Origin: VBCK01 sp036270655
Lineage (GTDB): Bacteria; Pseudomonadota; Gammaproteobacteria; Burkholderiales; Burkholderiaceae_F
Direction of reading: 5' to 3'
Length of the DNA stretch: 53,540 nt
Assembly (NCBI GenBank): GCA_036270655.1
Contig: DATBCD010000090.1
Location: forward strand, 1 to 53,540
The notes under the pieces were generated by a model that searched no databases, was not told the DNA's origin, and saw only the letters and a program-made list of their open reading frames with translations. Every line of letters starts with the position of its first letter. The stretch's first letter is position 1. Shown piece after piece: positions 26,205-34,504 of the stretch. The position numbers and the translations under genes are program-made.

Positions 26205-27749
26205 ATGTCATCGGCGGAAACGACTTCGACCGGCCCGGATCTGGCGCAAGGCATCCGCGCGGCAGACCTGGGCGACGGACAGATGCTGGCCGGCCACGTC
26301 GGCGAGGACGCGGTGCTCCTGGCGCGACGTGGCGCGGAGTTCTTCGCGATCGGAGCGACCTGCACCCACTACAGCGGACCGCTGGCCGAAGGAATCATCG
26401 CGGGCGAGACGGTCCGCTGCCCCTGGCACCACGCCTGTTTCAGCCTGCGCACCGGCGAAGCGCTGCGCGCACCGGCGCTCAGCCCGGTTGCGTGCTGGGC
26501 CGTCGAGTCGGTCGATGGAAAGGTGTTTGTCCGGGGCCGGAAGAAGGACGTTTCCCCGGATCGCCGGCACGCCGGCGCCGCGAGCGAGCCACCGCCAGGG
26601 CGAGTCGTGATCGTCGGGGGCGGCGCGGCGGGATTCGCGGCAGCCGAGATGCTTCGCCGCGAGCGATTCCAGGGCAGCATCGTGATGCTTACCGACGACG
26701 ATTCGCCTCCGGTGGACCGTCCCAACCTGTCCAAGGACTATCTGGCCGGCAATGCGCCCGAGGACTGGATTGCGTTGCGTCCGCCGGATTATTACGCGGA
26801 CCAGGGCATCGATCTGCACCTGCGCACCCAAGTGGCGGGCATCGACTTGAAGTCGCGAGCGGTGGCACTGACCGACGGGCGCACGCTCGCCTTCGACCGT
26901 TTGCTGCTCGCCACCGGGGCCGAGCCGAATCGGCTGTCGTTTCCGGGTTCTCAGGCGCCGCACGTGTTCACGCTTCGCACGCTGGCCGACAGCCGCGCCA
27001 TCATCGAGCGCGCCCGCACAGCGCAGCGCGCCGTGGTGGTGGGCGCAAGCTTCATCGGGCTGGAGGTCGCCGGTGCGCTGCGCGCACGCTCGATCCAGGT
27101 CGACGTCGTGGCGCCGGAGTCGCGCCCGATGCATCGAATCCTCGGCGAGCAGTTGGGCGACTTCGTGCGCACGCTGCATGAGCGGCACGCGGTCCGGTTC
27201 CATCTGGAGGACGCGGTGCAGGCGATCGACGGCAGCCGGGTGCTGCTCAAGAGCGGCCTTGCGCTGGAGGCCGATCTGGTGGTGATGGGCGTGGGCGTGC
27301 GCGCGCGCACCGAGCTCGCCCAGGCGGCCGGCCTTGCGCTCGACCGCGGCGTTCTGGTCAATCCTTACCTGGAGACCAGCGCGCCGGGCGTTTACGCCGC
27401 CGGAGACATCGCGCGCTGGCCCGACCCGCGCAGCGGCGAGCCGATCCGCGTGGAGCACTGGGTCGTAGCGCAGCGCCAGGGGCAGACCGCGGCGCGCAAC
27501 ATCATCGGGTACCGCGAGAAGTTCGACGCGGTACCTTTCTTCTGGAGCCAGCACTACGACGTTCAGATCAACTACGTCGGACACGCCGAGAGCTGGGACC
27601 GGATCGAAGTGGACGGCGACATCGACGCGCGTGACTGCGTGGTGCGCTACAAGCGCGGCGGGCGCGTGCTGGCGGTCGCTTCGATATTCCGCGACATCGA
27701 CAGCCTGAAGGCCGAGCTTGCGCTTGAGCGGGAGGCTCTGGCTGCCTGA
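26205..27749 (+). CDS. Rieske-FAD oxidoreductase (AIF-like)
   Basis: 514 residues. N-terminal Rieske [2Fe-2S] domain with ligands Cys53/His55 (CTH) and Cys72/His75 (CPWHHACF). Then a pyridine nucleotide-disulfide oxidoreductase domain with FAD site GGGAAGFAAAE near 137 and NAD site VVVGASFIGLEVAG, and a C-terminal reductase domain (about 420-510). This architecture matches apoptosis-inducing-factor-like (AIFL) and ferredoxin-NAD reductase-type proteins. It is cytoplasmic and divergent from the TrxR-like gene; the 225-base gap between them holds no evident site. Electron partner unknown. Confidence 0.88.
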   Translation: MSSAETTSTGPDLAQGIRAADLGDGQMLAGHVGEDAVLLARRGAEFFAIGATCTHYSGPLAEGIIAGETVRCPWHHACFSLRTGEALRAPALSPVACWAVESVDGKVFVRGRKKDVSPDRRHAGAASEPPPGRVVIVGGGAAGFAAAEMLRRERFQGSIVMLTDDDSPPVDRPNLSKDYLAGNAPEDWIALRPPDYYADQGIDLHLRTQVAGIDLKSRAVALTDGRTLAFDRLLLATGAEPNRLSFPGSQAPHVFTLRTLADSRAIIERARTAQRAVVVGASFIGLEVAGALRARSIQVDVVAPESRPMHRILGEQLGDFVRTLHERHAVRFHLEDAVQAIDGSRVLLKSGLALEADLVVMGVGVRARTELAQAAGLALDRGVLVNPYLETSAPGVYAAGDIARWPDPRSGEPIRVEHWVVAQRQGQTAARNIIGYREKFDAVPFFWSQHYDVQINYVGHAESWDRIEVDGDIDARDCVVRYKRGGRVLAVASIFRDIDSLKAELALEREALAA

Positions 27750-27789
27750 CTGCCGGCCCTCCCCTCATCGGCATCGAGTCCTGACGTCA

Positions 27790-28419
27790 ATGCTGCCCGC
27801 GCGCGAAGCGCTCAAGCGCCTGCAGGATGGCAATCGGCGCTTCGCATCGGGTGAACCGGGCAGAAGCGCGCTGGCAGGCCGAACGCATCGAACCGAGCTG
27901 GCTTCCGGCCAGGAGCCGTTCGCGGCGATTCTCGGTTGTTCGGACTCGCGGGTACCGGTCGAGATCGTGTTCGATCAGGGGTTGGGCGATCTGTTCGTGA
28001 TCCGGGTGGCGGGAAATGTCGTGGCCCCCTCTCAGATCGGCAGCGTCGAGTTCGCAGCCGAGCGATTCTGCACGCGGCTGGTCGTGGTCCTGGGCCACTC
28101 CCGCTGCGGCGCCATCCAGGCGACGCTGGAACAGCTGCAGCGGCCGAGGGAAAACCAGTCGCGCAACCTGGCTTCGATCGTCGACCGCATCCGGCCATCG
28201 GTCGAGGGGCTGCTGGCAACGGAGTTGCGGCACGAGCCCGAAGCCCTGGTGCGGCACGCCGTGCGCGCCAACATCCGCGCTTCGGTAAGCCATCTGCGGC
28301 ACGGCTCAGAATCGATCGAGCAGCTGGTCCGGGGTAGCGGGCTGCTCGTGGTCGGAGCGGAGTATTCGCTCGAAACGGGGATCGTCGATTTCTTCGACGT
28401 GCCGCCGGAAGATGATTGA
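27790..28419 (+). CDS. can: Beta-carbonic anhydrase
   Basis: 209 residues from the ATG at 27790. Zinc ligands Cys50, His103 and Cys106 lie in ILGCSDSRVP and GHSRCGAI, with the Asp52-Arg54 dyad. It interconverts CO2 and bicarbonate in the cytoplasm. It follows the Rieske flavoprotein by 40 bases. The family is secure; the gene name is by family only. Confidence 0.92.
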   Translation: MLPAREALKRLQDGNRRFASGEPGRSALAGRTHRTELASGQEPFAAILGCSDSRVPVEIVFDQGLGDLFVIRVAGNVVAPSQIGSVEFAAERFCTRLVVVLGHSRCGAIQATLEQLQRPRENQSRNLASIVDRIRPSVEGLLATELRHEPEALVRHAVRANIRASVSHLRHGSESIEQLVRGSGLLVVGAEYSLETGIVDFFDVPPEDD

Positions 28420-28440
28420 CGTCTGCGGGAGGATTTTCCA

Positions 28441-29043
28441 GTGCTGCGCGTTTTTGGCGACAAATACTCGGGCAATTGCTACAAGGTCAAGCTGCTGCTC
28501 GAGCAACTGGGCCTGCCTTACGAGTGGACCCACGTCGACATTCTGAAAAAGGAGTCGCGCACGCCGGAATTCCTCGCCAGGAACCCGGTCGGGCAGATTC
28601 CAGTCCTGCAGATCGAGGAGGGCGTTTTTCTGCCGGAATCGAACGCGATCCTGAACTATCTGGCGGAGGGCACCGACTATCTTCCGGCCGATCGGCTCGA
28701 GCGCGCGCAAGTGCTGCGCTGGATGTTCTTCGAGCAGTACAAGCACGAACCGACCGTCGCAACCGCCCGCTACATAATCCGCTACCTGGGGCGCCCCGCC
28801 GAACAGGAGCAGGCGCTGCGCAAGAAGATCTCGGACGCGCACGCGGCACTGGCCGTGATGGAGCGCCACCTCGAATCGCGCCGGTTTTTCGTGGCCGAGC
28901 GCTACTCGATCGCCGATATCGCGTTGTACGCGTACACGCACGTCGCCCACGAAGGTCAGGTCGATCTTTCGCCGTACCCCGCGATCCGGGCGTGGTTGGG
29001 TCGCGTCAAGTCCGAGCCACGCCATATCTCGATGGACGATTGA
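28441..29043 (+). CDS. Glutathione S-transferase
   Basis: 200 residues, GTG start at 28441. An N-terminal thioredoxin-like domain (LRVFGDKYSGNCYKVKLLLEQLG, with Ser/Asn rather than Tyr at the active position) has the cis-Pro in GQIPVLQ and the ES motif (LPESNAIL). The C-terminal helical domain keeps YSIADIALYAY. It resembles the beta/Ure2p-like GSTs. Substrate unknown. Confidence 0.9.
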   Translation: MLRVFGDKYSGNCYKVKLLLEQLGLPYEWTHVDILKKESRTPEFLARNPVGQIPVLQIEEGVFLPESNAILNYLAEGTDYLPADRLERAQVLRWMFFEQYKHEPTVATARYIIRYLGRPAEQEQALRKKISDAHAALAVMERHLESRRFFVAERYSIADIALYAYTHVAHEGQVDLSPYPAIRAWLGRVKSEPRHISMDD

Positions 29044-29080
29044 CGGGGCTCAGCCGTGGCCCCCCGAGGGGGCGCTCGCC

Positions 29081-29122
29081 TAGGAGTCTGCGCGGCAGAA
29101 CGCTGCCGGTCTTAGACTCCTA
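29081..29122. terminator. Bidirectional hairpin between GST and NrsF genes
   Basis: TAGGAGTCT (29081-29089) pairs perfectly with AGACTCCTA (29114-29122); inside, CGGCAG (29093-29098) pairs with CTGCCG (29103-29108). It sits between convergent genes, so it is a good candidate for terminating both, although neither arm is followed by a T-run. Confidence 0.65.
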
Positions 29123-29135
29123 CGAACCGGCGAAT

Positions 29136-29777
29136 CTACCAACGCAGCACCCGCGGACCGAGCCAGGCTCCGACTGCGGTCGGGATCAGCATGCCCAGTA
29201 CGTACCAGATGCCCAGGAACGGCGCAGCGAGCTCGGGACAATGCAACGTGTAGGCCAATGCCCCGATGGCGCCCGCGGCGAAGCCGCAGGTGGCTCCCGC
29301 CAGCGCCAGCCTCGTCGGTGCCAGGCCCTTCATCATCCATAGCAGCGCAGCGAACACCGGAGTCGACACCAGCGCGATCAGAAAAGGACAAACGCCGGCC
29401 GTCTGCCCGAAAATCAGGCTTGAGCGCCGCTCCGGATCGGCTCCGAGCAGTGCCACCGCCGCCAGCAGCCACATCGCAACCAGCGGCGCAGCCAATCCGA
29501 CCGGTGCGAAGCCAAGGCGCATTCCCGGGCGCGCCAGCCGGTGCATCGCCAGCAGGCCGGCCACGCCGAGGCTCGCGCAGAACGCCTCCCGCGCCCAGAA
29601 CATCGGCATCGACGATTCGGCCAGCGGAGTCGATCGCACGCCGAGCAGCCCCGCCGAAAGGGTCAGCGCGGCCGCGGTTCCCGCGGCGACAGCCACCAGG
29701 AAGCGACGCGCCGTCGCTTTCGAATCGACCGCCTCGGCCCCATTGGACAGCAGGGAAACAAGATCGTCCGTATTCAC
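29136..29777 (-). CDS. nrsF: NrsF-type (DUF1109) membrane anti-sigma factor
   Basis: 213 residues, about six membrane helices, GTG start overlapping the sigma-factor stop (GTGA). The N-terminal 25 residues are the expected cytoplasmic sigma-binding stub. Cys130 (GVCPFL) and Cys180 (LHCPEL) match, from memory, the two Cys of Caulobacter NrsF needed for response to metals. It holds the paired ECF sigma factor at the inner membrane until a signal, probably metal or thiol stress, releases it. The gene pair is classical. Confidence 0.88.
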   Translation of the reverse strand: MNTDDLVSLLSNGAEAVDSKATARRFLVAVAAGTAAALTLSAGLLGVRSTPLAESSMPMFWAREAFCASLGVAGLLAMHRLARPGMRLGFAPVGLAAPLVAMWLLAAVALLGADPERRSSLIFGQTAGVCPFLIALVSTPVFAALLWMMKGLAPTRLALAGATCGFAAGAIGALAYTLHCPELAAPFLGIWYVLGMLIPTAVGAWLGPRVLRW

Positions 29778-30319
29778 GACATGCTCCTGATCCTGGCCGC
29801 AAGGGCCTTCAAGCCCCGGTGCACGCCCACCTTGACCGCCGACTCCGACATCCCCGTGCGGCGCGCGGTATCCGCCACCGACAGGCCTTCAAGCTTGACA
29901 TACTGGATCGGCAGCCGCTGTCTGTCCGGAAGGCTCTGCAGGAGCTTGGCAATATCGCGCCGCGCTTCGGTCGCGTCGCTGTCGGAGGCGCCGAGCGCCT
30001 CGTTGTCCTCGTCCAGCGGGTCATTGAGCAGGTCGGTGCGAGCACGCCGTCGCAACAGATCGATCAGCTTGTAGCGGGCCAGTGCGTACAGCCAGGGCGC
30101 GAGCGGTTGCGCCGGGTCGTAGGTATGGCGCTGGATGTGAACCGCCAGCAGCGATTCCTGCACCAGATCTTCCACTTCATCCGGCAGGCGCACAAGTTGT
30201 TTCCTGAAAAACGCCCTCAAATGCACACTCAACTCCTTAAGAAAGACATGGTAGGCCAGAGCCTCGCCGGCGAGCCCGCGAGCCAGCAGGCCCCGAAGAC
30301 GCTCCTCGCCCAATCCCAT
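29774..30319 (-). CDS. sigF: ECF sigma factor of the SigF/NrsF class
   Basis: 181 residues. Region 2 (VEDLVQESLLAVH, APWLYALARYKLIDLLRR) and region 4 (LPDRQRLPIQYVKLEGLSVADTARR, MSESAVKVGVHRGL) are clear. Start ATG 30319 has AGGAGAAGG just ahead; an upstream frame extension has no homology. GTAACC-N16-CGAA lies 19 bases before the start codon on the same strand, close to the motif reported for Caulobacter SigF. This indicates positive autoregulation, with nrsF co-expressed. Confidence 0.9.
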   Translation of the reverse strand: MGLGEERLRGLLARGLAGEALAYHVFLKELSVHLRAFFRKQLVRLPDEVEDLVQESLLAVHIQRHTYDPAQPLAPWLYALARYKLIDLLRRRARTDLLNDPLDEDNEALGASDSDATEARRDIAKLLQSLPDRQRLPIQYVKLEGLSVADTARRTGMSESAVKVGVHRGLKALAARIRSMS

Positions 30320-30337
30320 GGACCCTTCTCCTCTGTA

Positions 30338-30363
30338 TTCGTCGCGTCGACACGTCCGGTTAC
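30338..30363 (-). promoter_or_regulatory. SigF-type ECF promoter for sigF-nrsF
   Basis: On the minus strand GTAACC is at 30363-30358, then exactly 16 bases, then CGAA at 30341-30338. The sigF ATG is 18 bases further on, so the leader is short and includes the ribosome site. This equals the GTAACC-N16-CGAA consensus reported for Caulobacter SigF, recalled from memory. Confidence 0.75.
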
Positions 30364-30438
30364 CGTTGCGCGCCCGAAATCTACCGGACGCAGCTCGCGC
30401 TCGCCGGCAAAAACCCAAAGAAATTTTTTCCCTGCGCT

Positions 30439-30464
30439 GTAACTTTCTCGCCGCTGCCAACGAA
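30439..30464 (+). promoter_or_regulatory. SigF-type ECF promoter for the propeller gene
   Basis: GTAACT at 30439-30444, 16 bases, CGAA at 30461-30464 on the plus strand. It matches the opposing motif at 30338-30363 in sequence and spacing and lies 98 bases before the propeller ATG. I found no other copy among the GTAAC occurrences I inspected in the window. Confidence 0.7.
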
Positions 30465-30561
30465 CATACCAGGCAGCCGCCGTGGCCTGGCGGCGTTCGT
30501 GCTGATCGGAACAACGACACAACCGGCCTGATGACTGCTTGTCAATAAAGGGAGAAGGCGA

Positions 30562-31608
30562 ATGACGAATCGATTTGTCGGTGTTGGCATTTTGGCGCTT
30601 CTGATCGGAAGCCCGGCACACGCGCAAAGCAATGGCGGGCCGCTGGACGACCCGCTGCTGGTGGTTACCGCAACGAATACGACCGATAACCACCTGCTGG
30701 TTTACAGCTCGACGGGCACTCTTTTAAAGGCCGTCCCGACGCAAGGACAGGGCGGTGTCAGTGGCAACGCGGGAGGAATCGCGGTCGGCCACGATCGGCT
30801 GGCGGTGGTCAATTTCGGATCCGGTACCGTTTCGGTGTTCACCCAGAACGGGGCCGACTTCGCGTTGGCGCAGGTGATACCGGCCAGCTCGAGTCCGGTG
30901 AGCGTCGCGTTCGGCGACGATCATCTTTACATTCTCGGCACCACGCATGTCGAGTCGCACCCGTTCGATCAGTCCGGGATCAGTGAGACCCCGGACGGGA
31001 CGGCCGCGCTGGTCAAGGCGGACGGATCCGCCGCGCAAGTCGGCGTGGTGGTCGGGCAACTGGTCATCAGCGAGAAGAGCAATGCCATCGAGACCGTCAA
31101 TCTCGACGCCCACGGAGCGGTGGTGGGCGCCGCAACGCTGGTGGCGAACATTCCGGCCAATGTGAACGCTCCGTTCGGCCTGGCAACCCGAGGCAGCAGC
31201 GCATACGTCACGATCGCGCACGCCGACGAGATCAGCCTGGTCAGGAACGATCAGGTGTTGACTATAACGGGCTCCGGCACGCAGCACGCGCCCTGCTGGG
31301 TGACGCTCGACGGACCGTTTCTGTTCTCCGCCAACTCTCCCAGCAAGAGCGTGTCCCGCTACAGCGTCTATGGCCAGAAAATCGTCCAGGACGCAGCCGT
31401 CGCCGCCCAATTCAACGGCAACCCGACCGACATCGCGTACAGCGCCGGGCTGGCGGCCGTCATCGACAGCGATGGCACGGTATCGCACGTGTCCGTCTTC
31501 AAGGTCGATGAGGACGGCAATCTGACGCTGCGCGCAGTGGCCACGGTAGCCAATCCGGCGACCAACGGGGTTGCGGTCGTTCGGCAGCCATCGGCCATCG
31601 GGTACTGA
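30562..31608 (+). CDS. Secreted beta-propeller protein, probable SigF target
   Basis: 348 residues. A signal peptide ends HAQS near 22. The rest is a run of roughly 45-residue repeats of beta-strand type (LLVVTATNTTDNHLLVYSST, GIAVGHDRLAVVNFGSGTVSVF, SVAFGDDHLYILGTTHVES and similar), as in lactonase/YncE-type propellers. No catalytic set is recognisable. The start has GGGAGAAGG upstream. The matched ECF promoter and divergent orientation make it the likely effector or sensor partner of SigF/NrsF. Function unknown. Confidence 0.75.
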   Translation: MTNRFVGVGILALLIGSPAHAQSNGGPLDDPLLVVTATNTTDNHLLVYSSTGTLLKAVPTQGQGGVSGNAGGIAVGHDRLAVVNFGSGTVSVFTQNGADFALAQVIPASSSPVSVAFGDDHLYILGTTHVESHPFDQSGISETPDGTAALVKADGSAAQVGVVVGQLVISEKSNAIETVNLDAHGAVVGAATLVANIPANVNAPFGLATRGSSAYVTIAHADEISLVRNDQVLTITGSGTQHAPCWVTLDGPFLFSANSPSKSVSRYSVYGQKIVQDAAVAAQFNGNPTDIAYSAGLAAVIDSDGTVSHVSVFKVDEDGNLTLRAVATVANPATNGVAVVRQPSAIGY

Positions 31609-31630
31609 GGCTGCGGGGTCGCGTGCCCGC

Positions 31631-31665
31631 AAGCCGGGGCCTGCGGCCATGCAGGCTCCCGGCTT
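31631..31665. terminator. Bidirectional hairpin after the propeller gene
   Basis: AAGCCGGG (31631-31638) pairs with CCCGGCTT (31658-31665), and GCCTGC (31639-31644) with GCAGGC (31651-31656), with one bulged T at 31657 and a six-base loop. It lies between convergent genes. No strong T-run. Confidence 0.65.
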
Positions 31666-31688
31666 CGGGCGCTTGCGCGCAGACGATG

Positions 31689-32033
31689 TCAATTCGCCGG
31701 TTGCGACAGCTCCCAGCCCTGCACGATCCCCTTCGAATCGAACTTGATCTGCAGCGACTTGTACCCCGTGGCGGACAGATCCGACACCCGGCCTTCGGCG
31801 AAATAGTAGGTCCATTCCTCGTAACGCTGGCCCGTGGTATCCATGTTGACCCCGGTCGACGGAGGCGCGCCAAGCCACGTGCGCACCTGGTCCCGGGTCG
31901 TGACCCCGCGCTCGACGTGGCTCGTGAAGGCGTTGATGTCGAAATCGCGCCCGACGTGAAACCACCCGGTGCTGCATCCTCCCAGCACCCATGCCAGCAT
32001 CCAGGCCGGCGCAAGCCGCCCAATCATCCCCAT
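31689..32033 (-). CDS. Small SmpA/OmlA-like lipoprotein
   Basis: 114 residues from the ATG at 32033, which has GGGGAGG seven bases ahead; an upstream extension is less likely. The lipobox VLGGC gives a lipid-modified Cys near 20. A BamE/SmpA-like segment follows (FTSHVERGVTTRDQVRTWLG, then DTTGQRYEEWTYYF). BamE-like proteins sit at the outer membrane assembly machinery, but this domain also occurs in many unrelated lipoproteins, so its role is open. Confidence 0.75.
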   Translation of the reverse strand: MGMIGRLAPAWMLAWVLGGCSTGWFHVGRDFDINAFTSHVERGVTTRDQVRTWLGAPPSTGVNMDTTGQRYEEWTYYFAEGRVSDLSATGYKSLQIKFDSKGIVQGWELSQPAN

Positions 32034-32103
32034 GATCCGCCTCCCCTGTCCGACTACGGACAACGTGATGCCGTAGCTGCACCGCCGTGCAGGCGCCGCG
32101 GTG

Positions 32104-33270
32104 TCAGCGGCCGCGCTGCGCCTGCAGAATCCACTTTGCGATCTGCGGCCAGTTCGTCTTCAAAGCCTTGGAACCCATGAACAACCCGATGTGCCCCCCC
32201 GGAACCATCGCCTTGGCGATATCCGCCGCGGGCGTACCGACCAGCTTCTCCGCCGCGAAGACCTGCTCCTTGGGCGTGATGTCGTCCGATTCTCCTGCCA
32301 GCAGGTATACGGGGCAACGGATGCTGGACAGCGACAGACGCTTGCCAAGCCCGACAAAGCGCCCCTCGGCCAGCCGATTCTCCTTGAAAAGCTCGATGAT
32401 CGCCTGCAGGTACCAGCGGCCCGGCAGATCGATCGTGTTCTCGTACCAGCTGGAGAAAGCCTCCGTTTTGCTCAGGTAGTCCGGGTCGTCGATGTGCTGG
32501 TACAGGCGCACGTACTTGTCGAGATACTGCTCGTCCGGGTGCATGTTCTTCCACCCTCTGAGCATCACCCGGCCTCGCATCAGCCCGCCGCCCAGCGCCA
32601 CCAGCTCTTCGTAGAAGCCCGGCGGCGATGACTCGACCATTTTTTTCAGCGGGCCGTCGCCGGCGTGGGTGTCGATGGGCGCGCCGGCCAGTACCAGCGT
32701 CGCAATGCGGTCTGGAAATCGCGCGGCCAGCATGGCCGACATCCATCCACCCTGGCATAACCCGACCAGATTGACCCGCCCACCCAGGTCGTCGATGCAG
32801 ACGGTGAGCTCCGCCAGATAGTTGTCGATGTCGTAATCCCTCATCTGAAGGCTGGCGCTTTTCCAATCGGTGACCAGCACGCGCGCAAGGCCCGCCGCGC
32901 GCAGCGTCTGCACCAGGCTCTGGCCGTCGTGGTAGTCGGCGATCGCCGCCGAGTGTCCGGCATACGGCGCGACGACCACGGTTGGGATCGCCGTTCCGTC
33001 GCGGCCCGCCTTCGCCGCATTCGCGGCTTCGGCGGGCAGGCCGAAGTCGCGCAGTGCAAGCGTATGCAGGTCCAGCAGCACCGTGTTGGGGGTGGCGAAG
33101 CTCGGCTTGAGGCCGTGGTCGACTTTGTTCGCCTCCAGGACGAATTTCAGATTCTTGCGAAACAGCTCCAGCTCGGCTTGCCCCATGGCGAGCGCGGCGG
33201 CCAGCGGCCAGAACGCCGGAATGCTGTTCGCCAGAAACTGCGGGGCCGGGTTGTAGGTCTGTTTGTCCAT
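32104..33270 (-). CDS. PhaC-like alpha/beta hydrolase with Cys nucleophile
   Basis: 388 residues from the ATG at 33270. The nucleophile elbow is GLCQGG with Cys172, as in PHA synthases (G-x-C-x-G) rather than the Ser of lipases. Probable Asp is 329/330 (LAGESDDITP) and His is 360 (PGGHIGLFMGS). It is much shorter than class I PhaC (about 590), with the alpha/beta core only. Genes of this type neighbour ackA and pta in several proteobacteria. It may act as a PHB depolymerase, synthase-like enzyme or thioesterase; the catalytic Cys favours an acyl-enzyme with CoA or polyester substrates. It follows ackA by 46 bases. Confidence 0.8.
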   Translation of the reverse strand: MDKQTYNPAPQFLANSIPAFWPLAAALAMGQAELELFRKNLKFVLEANKVDHGLKPSFATPNTVLLDLHTLALRDFGLPAEAANAAKAGRDGTAIPTVVVAPYAGHSAAIADYHDGQSLVQTLRAAGLARVLVTDWKSASLQMRDYDIDNYLAELTVCIDDLGGRVNLVGLCQGGWMSAMLAARFPDRIATLVLAGAPIDTHAGDGPLKKMVESSPPGFYEELVALGGGLMRGRVMLRGWKNMHPDEQYLDKYVRLYQHIDDPDYLSKTEAFSSWYENTIDLPGRWYLQAIIELFKENRLAEGRFVGLGKRLSLSSIRCPVYLLAGESDDITPKEQVFAAEKLVGTPAADIAKAMVPGGHIGLFMGSKALKTNWPQIAKWILQAQRGR

Positions 33271-33316
33271 CTGGTGCTCCTGCTCCGGCGCGGCGCGCCC
33301 GATTCCAACCTTTGAT

Positions 33317-34504
33317 TCAATCGCCGCCAATCAGTTCACGCGTGTGCCGCGCGATCACCAGGTCCTCGTCAGTGCGGACGACCCAGGCCGCAATCCGGCT
33401 GTCCGCGGCGCTGATGCGCGGTCCGGCGCGGTCATTGGCATCCGGGTCGAACGACAGACCCATCCACGCCAGCGCTTCGCAGATCCGGCGCCGCACCGGC
33501 GCGGCGTTCTCGCCGATGCCGCCCGTGAACACCAGGGCGTCGAAGCCGCCCAGCGGCGCGACCAGGCTTCCGATCGCGCACACGACGCGGTGGCAGAACA
33601 GCTCGACCGCCTCCCTGGCCGCGGCCTCCGGGCTCGCCAGCAGCGTTCGCATGTCACTGCTCAAGCCGGAGACGCCGAGCAGCCCGCATCCATCGTACAG
33701 GAGCCGTTCGAGGCGCTGCGCGTCATACGCCTTCTCCCGAATCAGGTACAGCAACACTCCCGGATCGAGCCACCCGGGGCGCGTGCCCATCACCAGCCCG
33801 TCGAGCACGCTGAAACCCATCGTGGTGCCGACGCTGCGACCCGCATCCAGCGCGCACAGGCTGGCCCCGTTGCCCAGATGGGCCACGATAGTGCGGCCCT
33901 CGGCGGCGCGCCGGTCGATGTCCGGCAGCCTGGACGCAATGTATTCATACGAAAGCCCGTGAAAGCCGTAGCGCACCAGCCCGGCCTCGCTCAGAACGCG
34001 CGGCAGCGCGAATCGGCGCTCGATCGCCGGCAGCGTCCGATGAAACGCGGTATCGAAGCAGGCGACCTGCGGCAGATGCGGATGTGTCATGGCCAGCGCG
34101 CGGATCGGCGCCAGGTTGTGCGGCAGGTGCAGCGGCATGAACGGCACCAGGGCCTCGAGCTGCGCCAGCACCGTCGGGTCGACTCGCGTCGGTGCCTGCT
34201 GGGCGGCGCCACCGAACACGACGCGGTGGCCGGCAGCCTCGAGCGAGTCTGTCCCGACATGCGATTCGATCCATCCGATCAGGTGGCCTAACAGCGCATC
34301 GTGCGACCGGTCCGCGCTCGCGGGCCATCGGTACTGAGTCAACCGCGCTCCTCGCGCGTCGGACGCGCGAAAAAGGGGGGCTGTTCCTACACCTTCGATC
34401 GCGCCGTCGGCCACACGCTCGAGTTCCGGGCCCGGAGTGGAGCCGAACAGCGTGAACTTGATGCTGGACGAACCGGCATTGACGACCGCGATGGTCCGCT
34501 TCAC
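33317..34504 (-). CDS. ackA: Acetate kinase
   Basis: 395 residues, GTG start overlapping the pta stop (GTGA). Interconverts acetate and acetyl phosphate with ATP. VVNAGSSSIKF, the HRVVFGG strand, DTAFHRT with active-site Asp, IVAHLGNGAS and FTGGIGENA are all present. Cytoplasmic. With the upstream phosphotransacetylase it closes an acetyl-CoA to acetate route. Substrate could extend to propionate or butyrate. Confidence 0.94.
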   Translation of the reverse strand: MKRTIAVVNAGSSSIKFTLFGSTPGPELERVADGAIEGVGTAPLFRASDARGARLTQYRWPASADRSHDALLGHLIGWIESHVGTDSLEAAGHRVVFGGAAQQAPTRVDPTVLAQLEALVPFMPLHLPHNLAPIRALAMTHPHLPQVACFDTAFHRTLPAIERRFALPRVLSEAGLVRYGFHGLSYEYIASRLPDIDRRAAEGRTIVAHLGNGASLCALDAGRSVGTTMGFSVLDGLVMGTRPGWLDPGVLLYLIREKAYDAQRLERLLYDGCGLLGVSGLSSDMRTLLASPEAAAREAVELFCHRVVCAIGSLVAPLGGFDALVFTGGIGENAAPVRRRICEALAWMGLSFDPDANDRAGPRISAADSRIAAWVVRTDEDLVIARHTRELIGGD

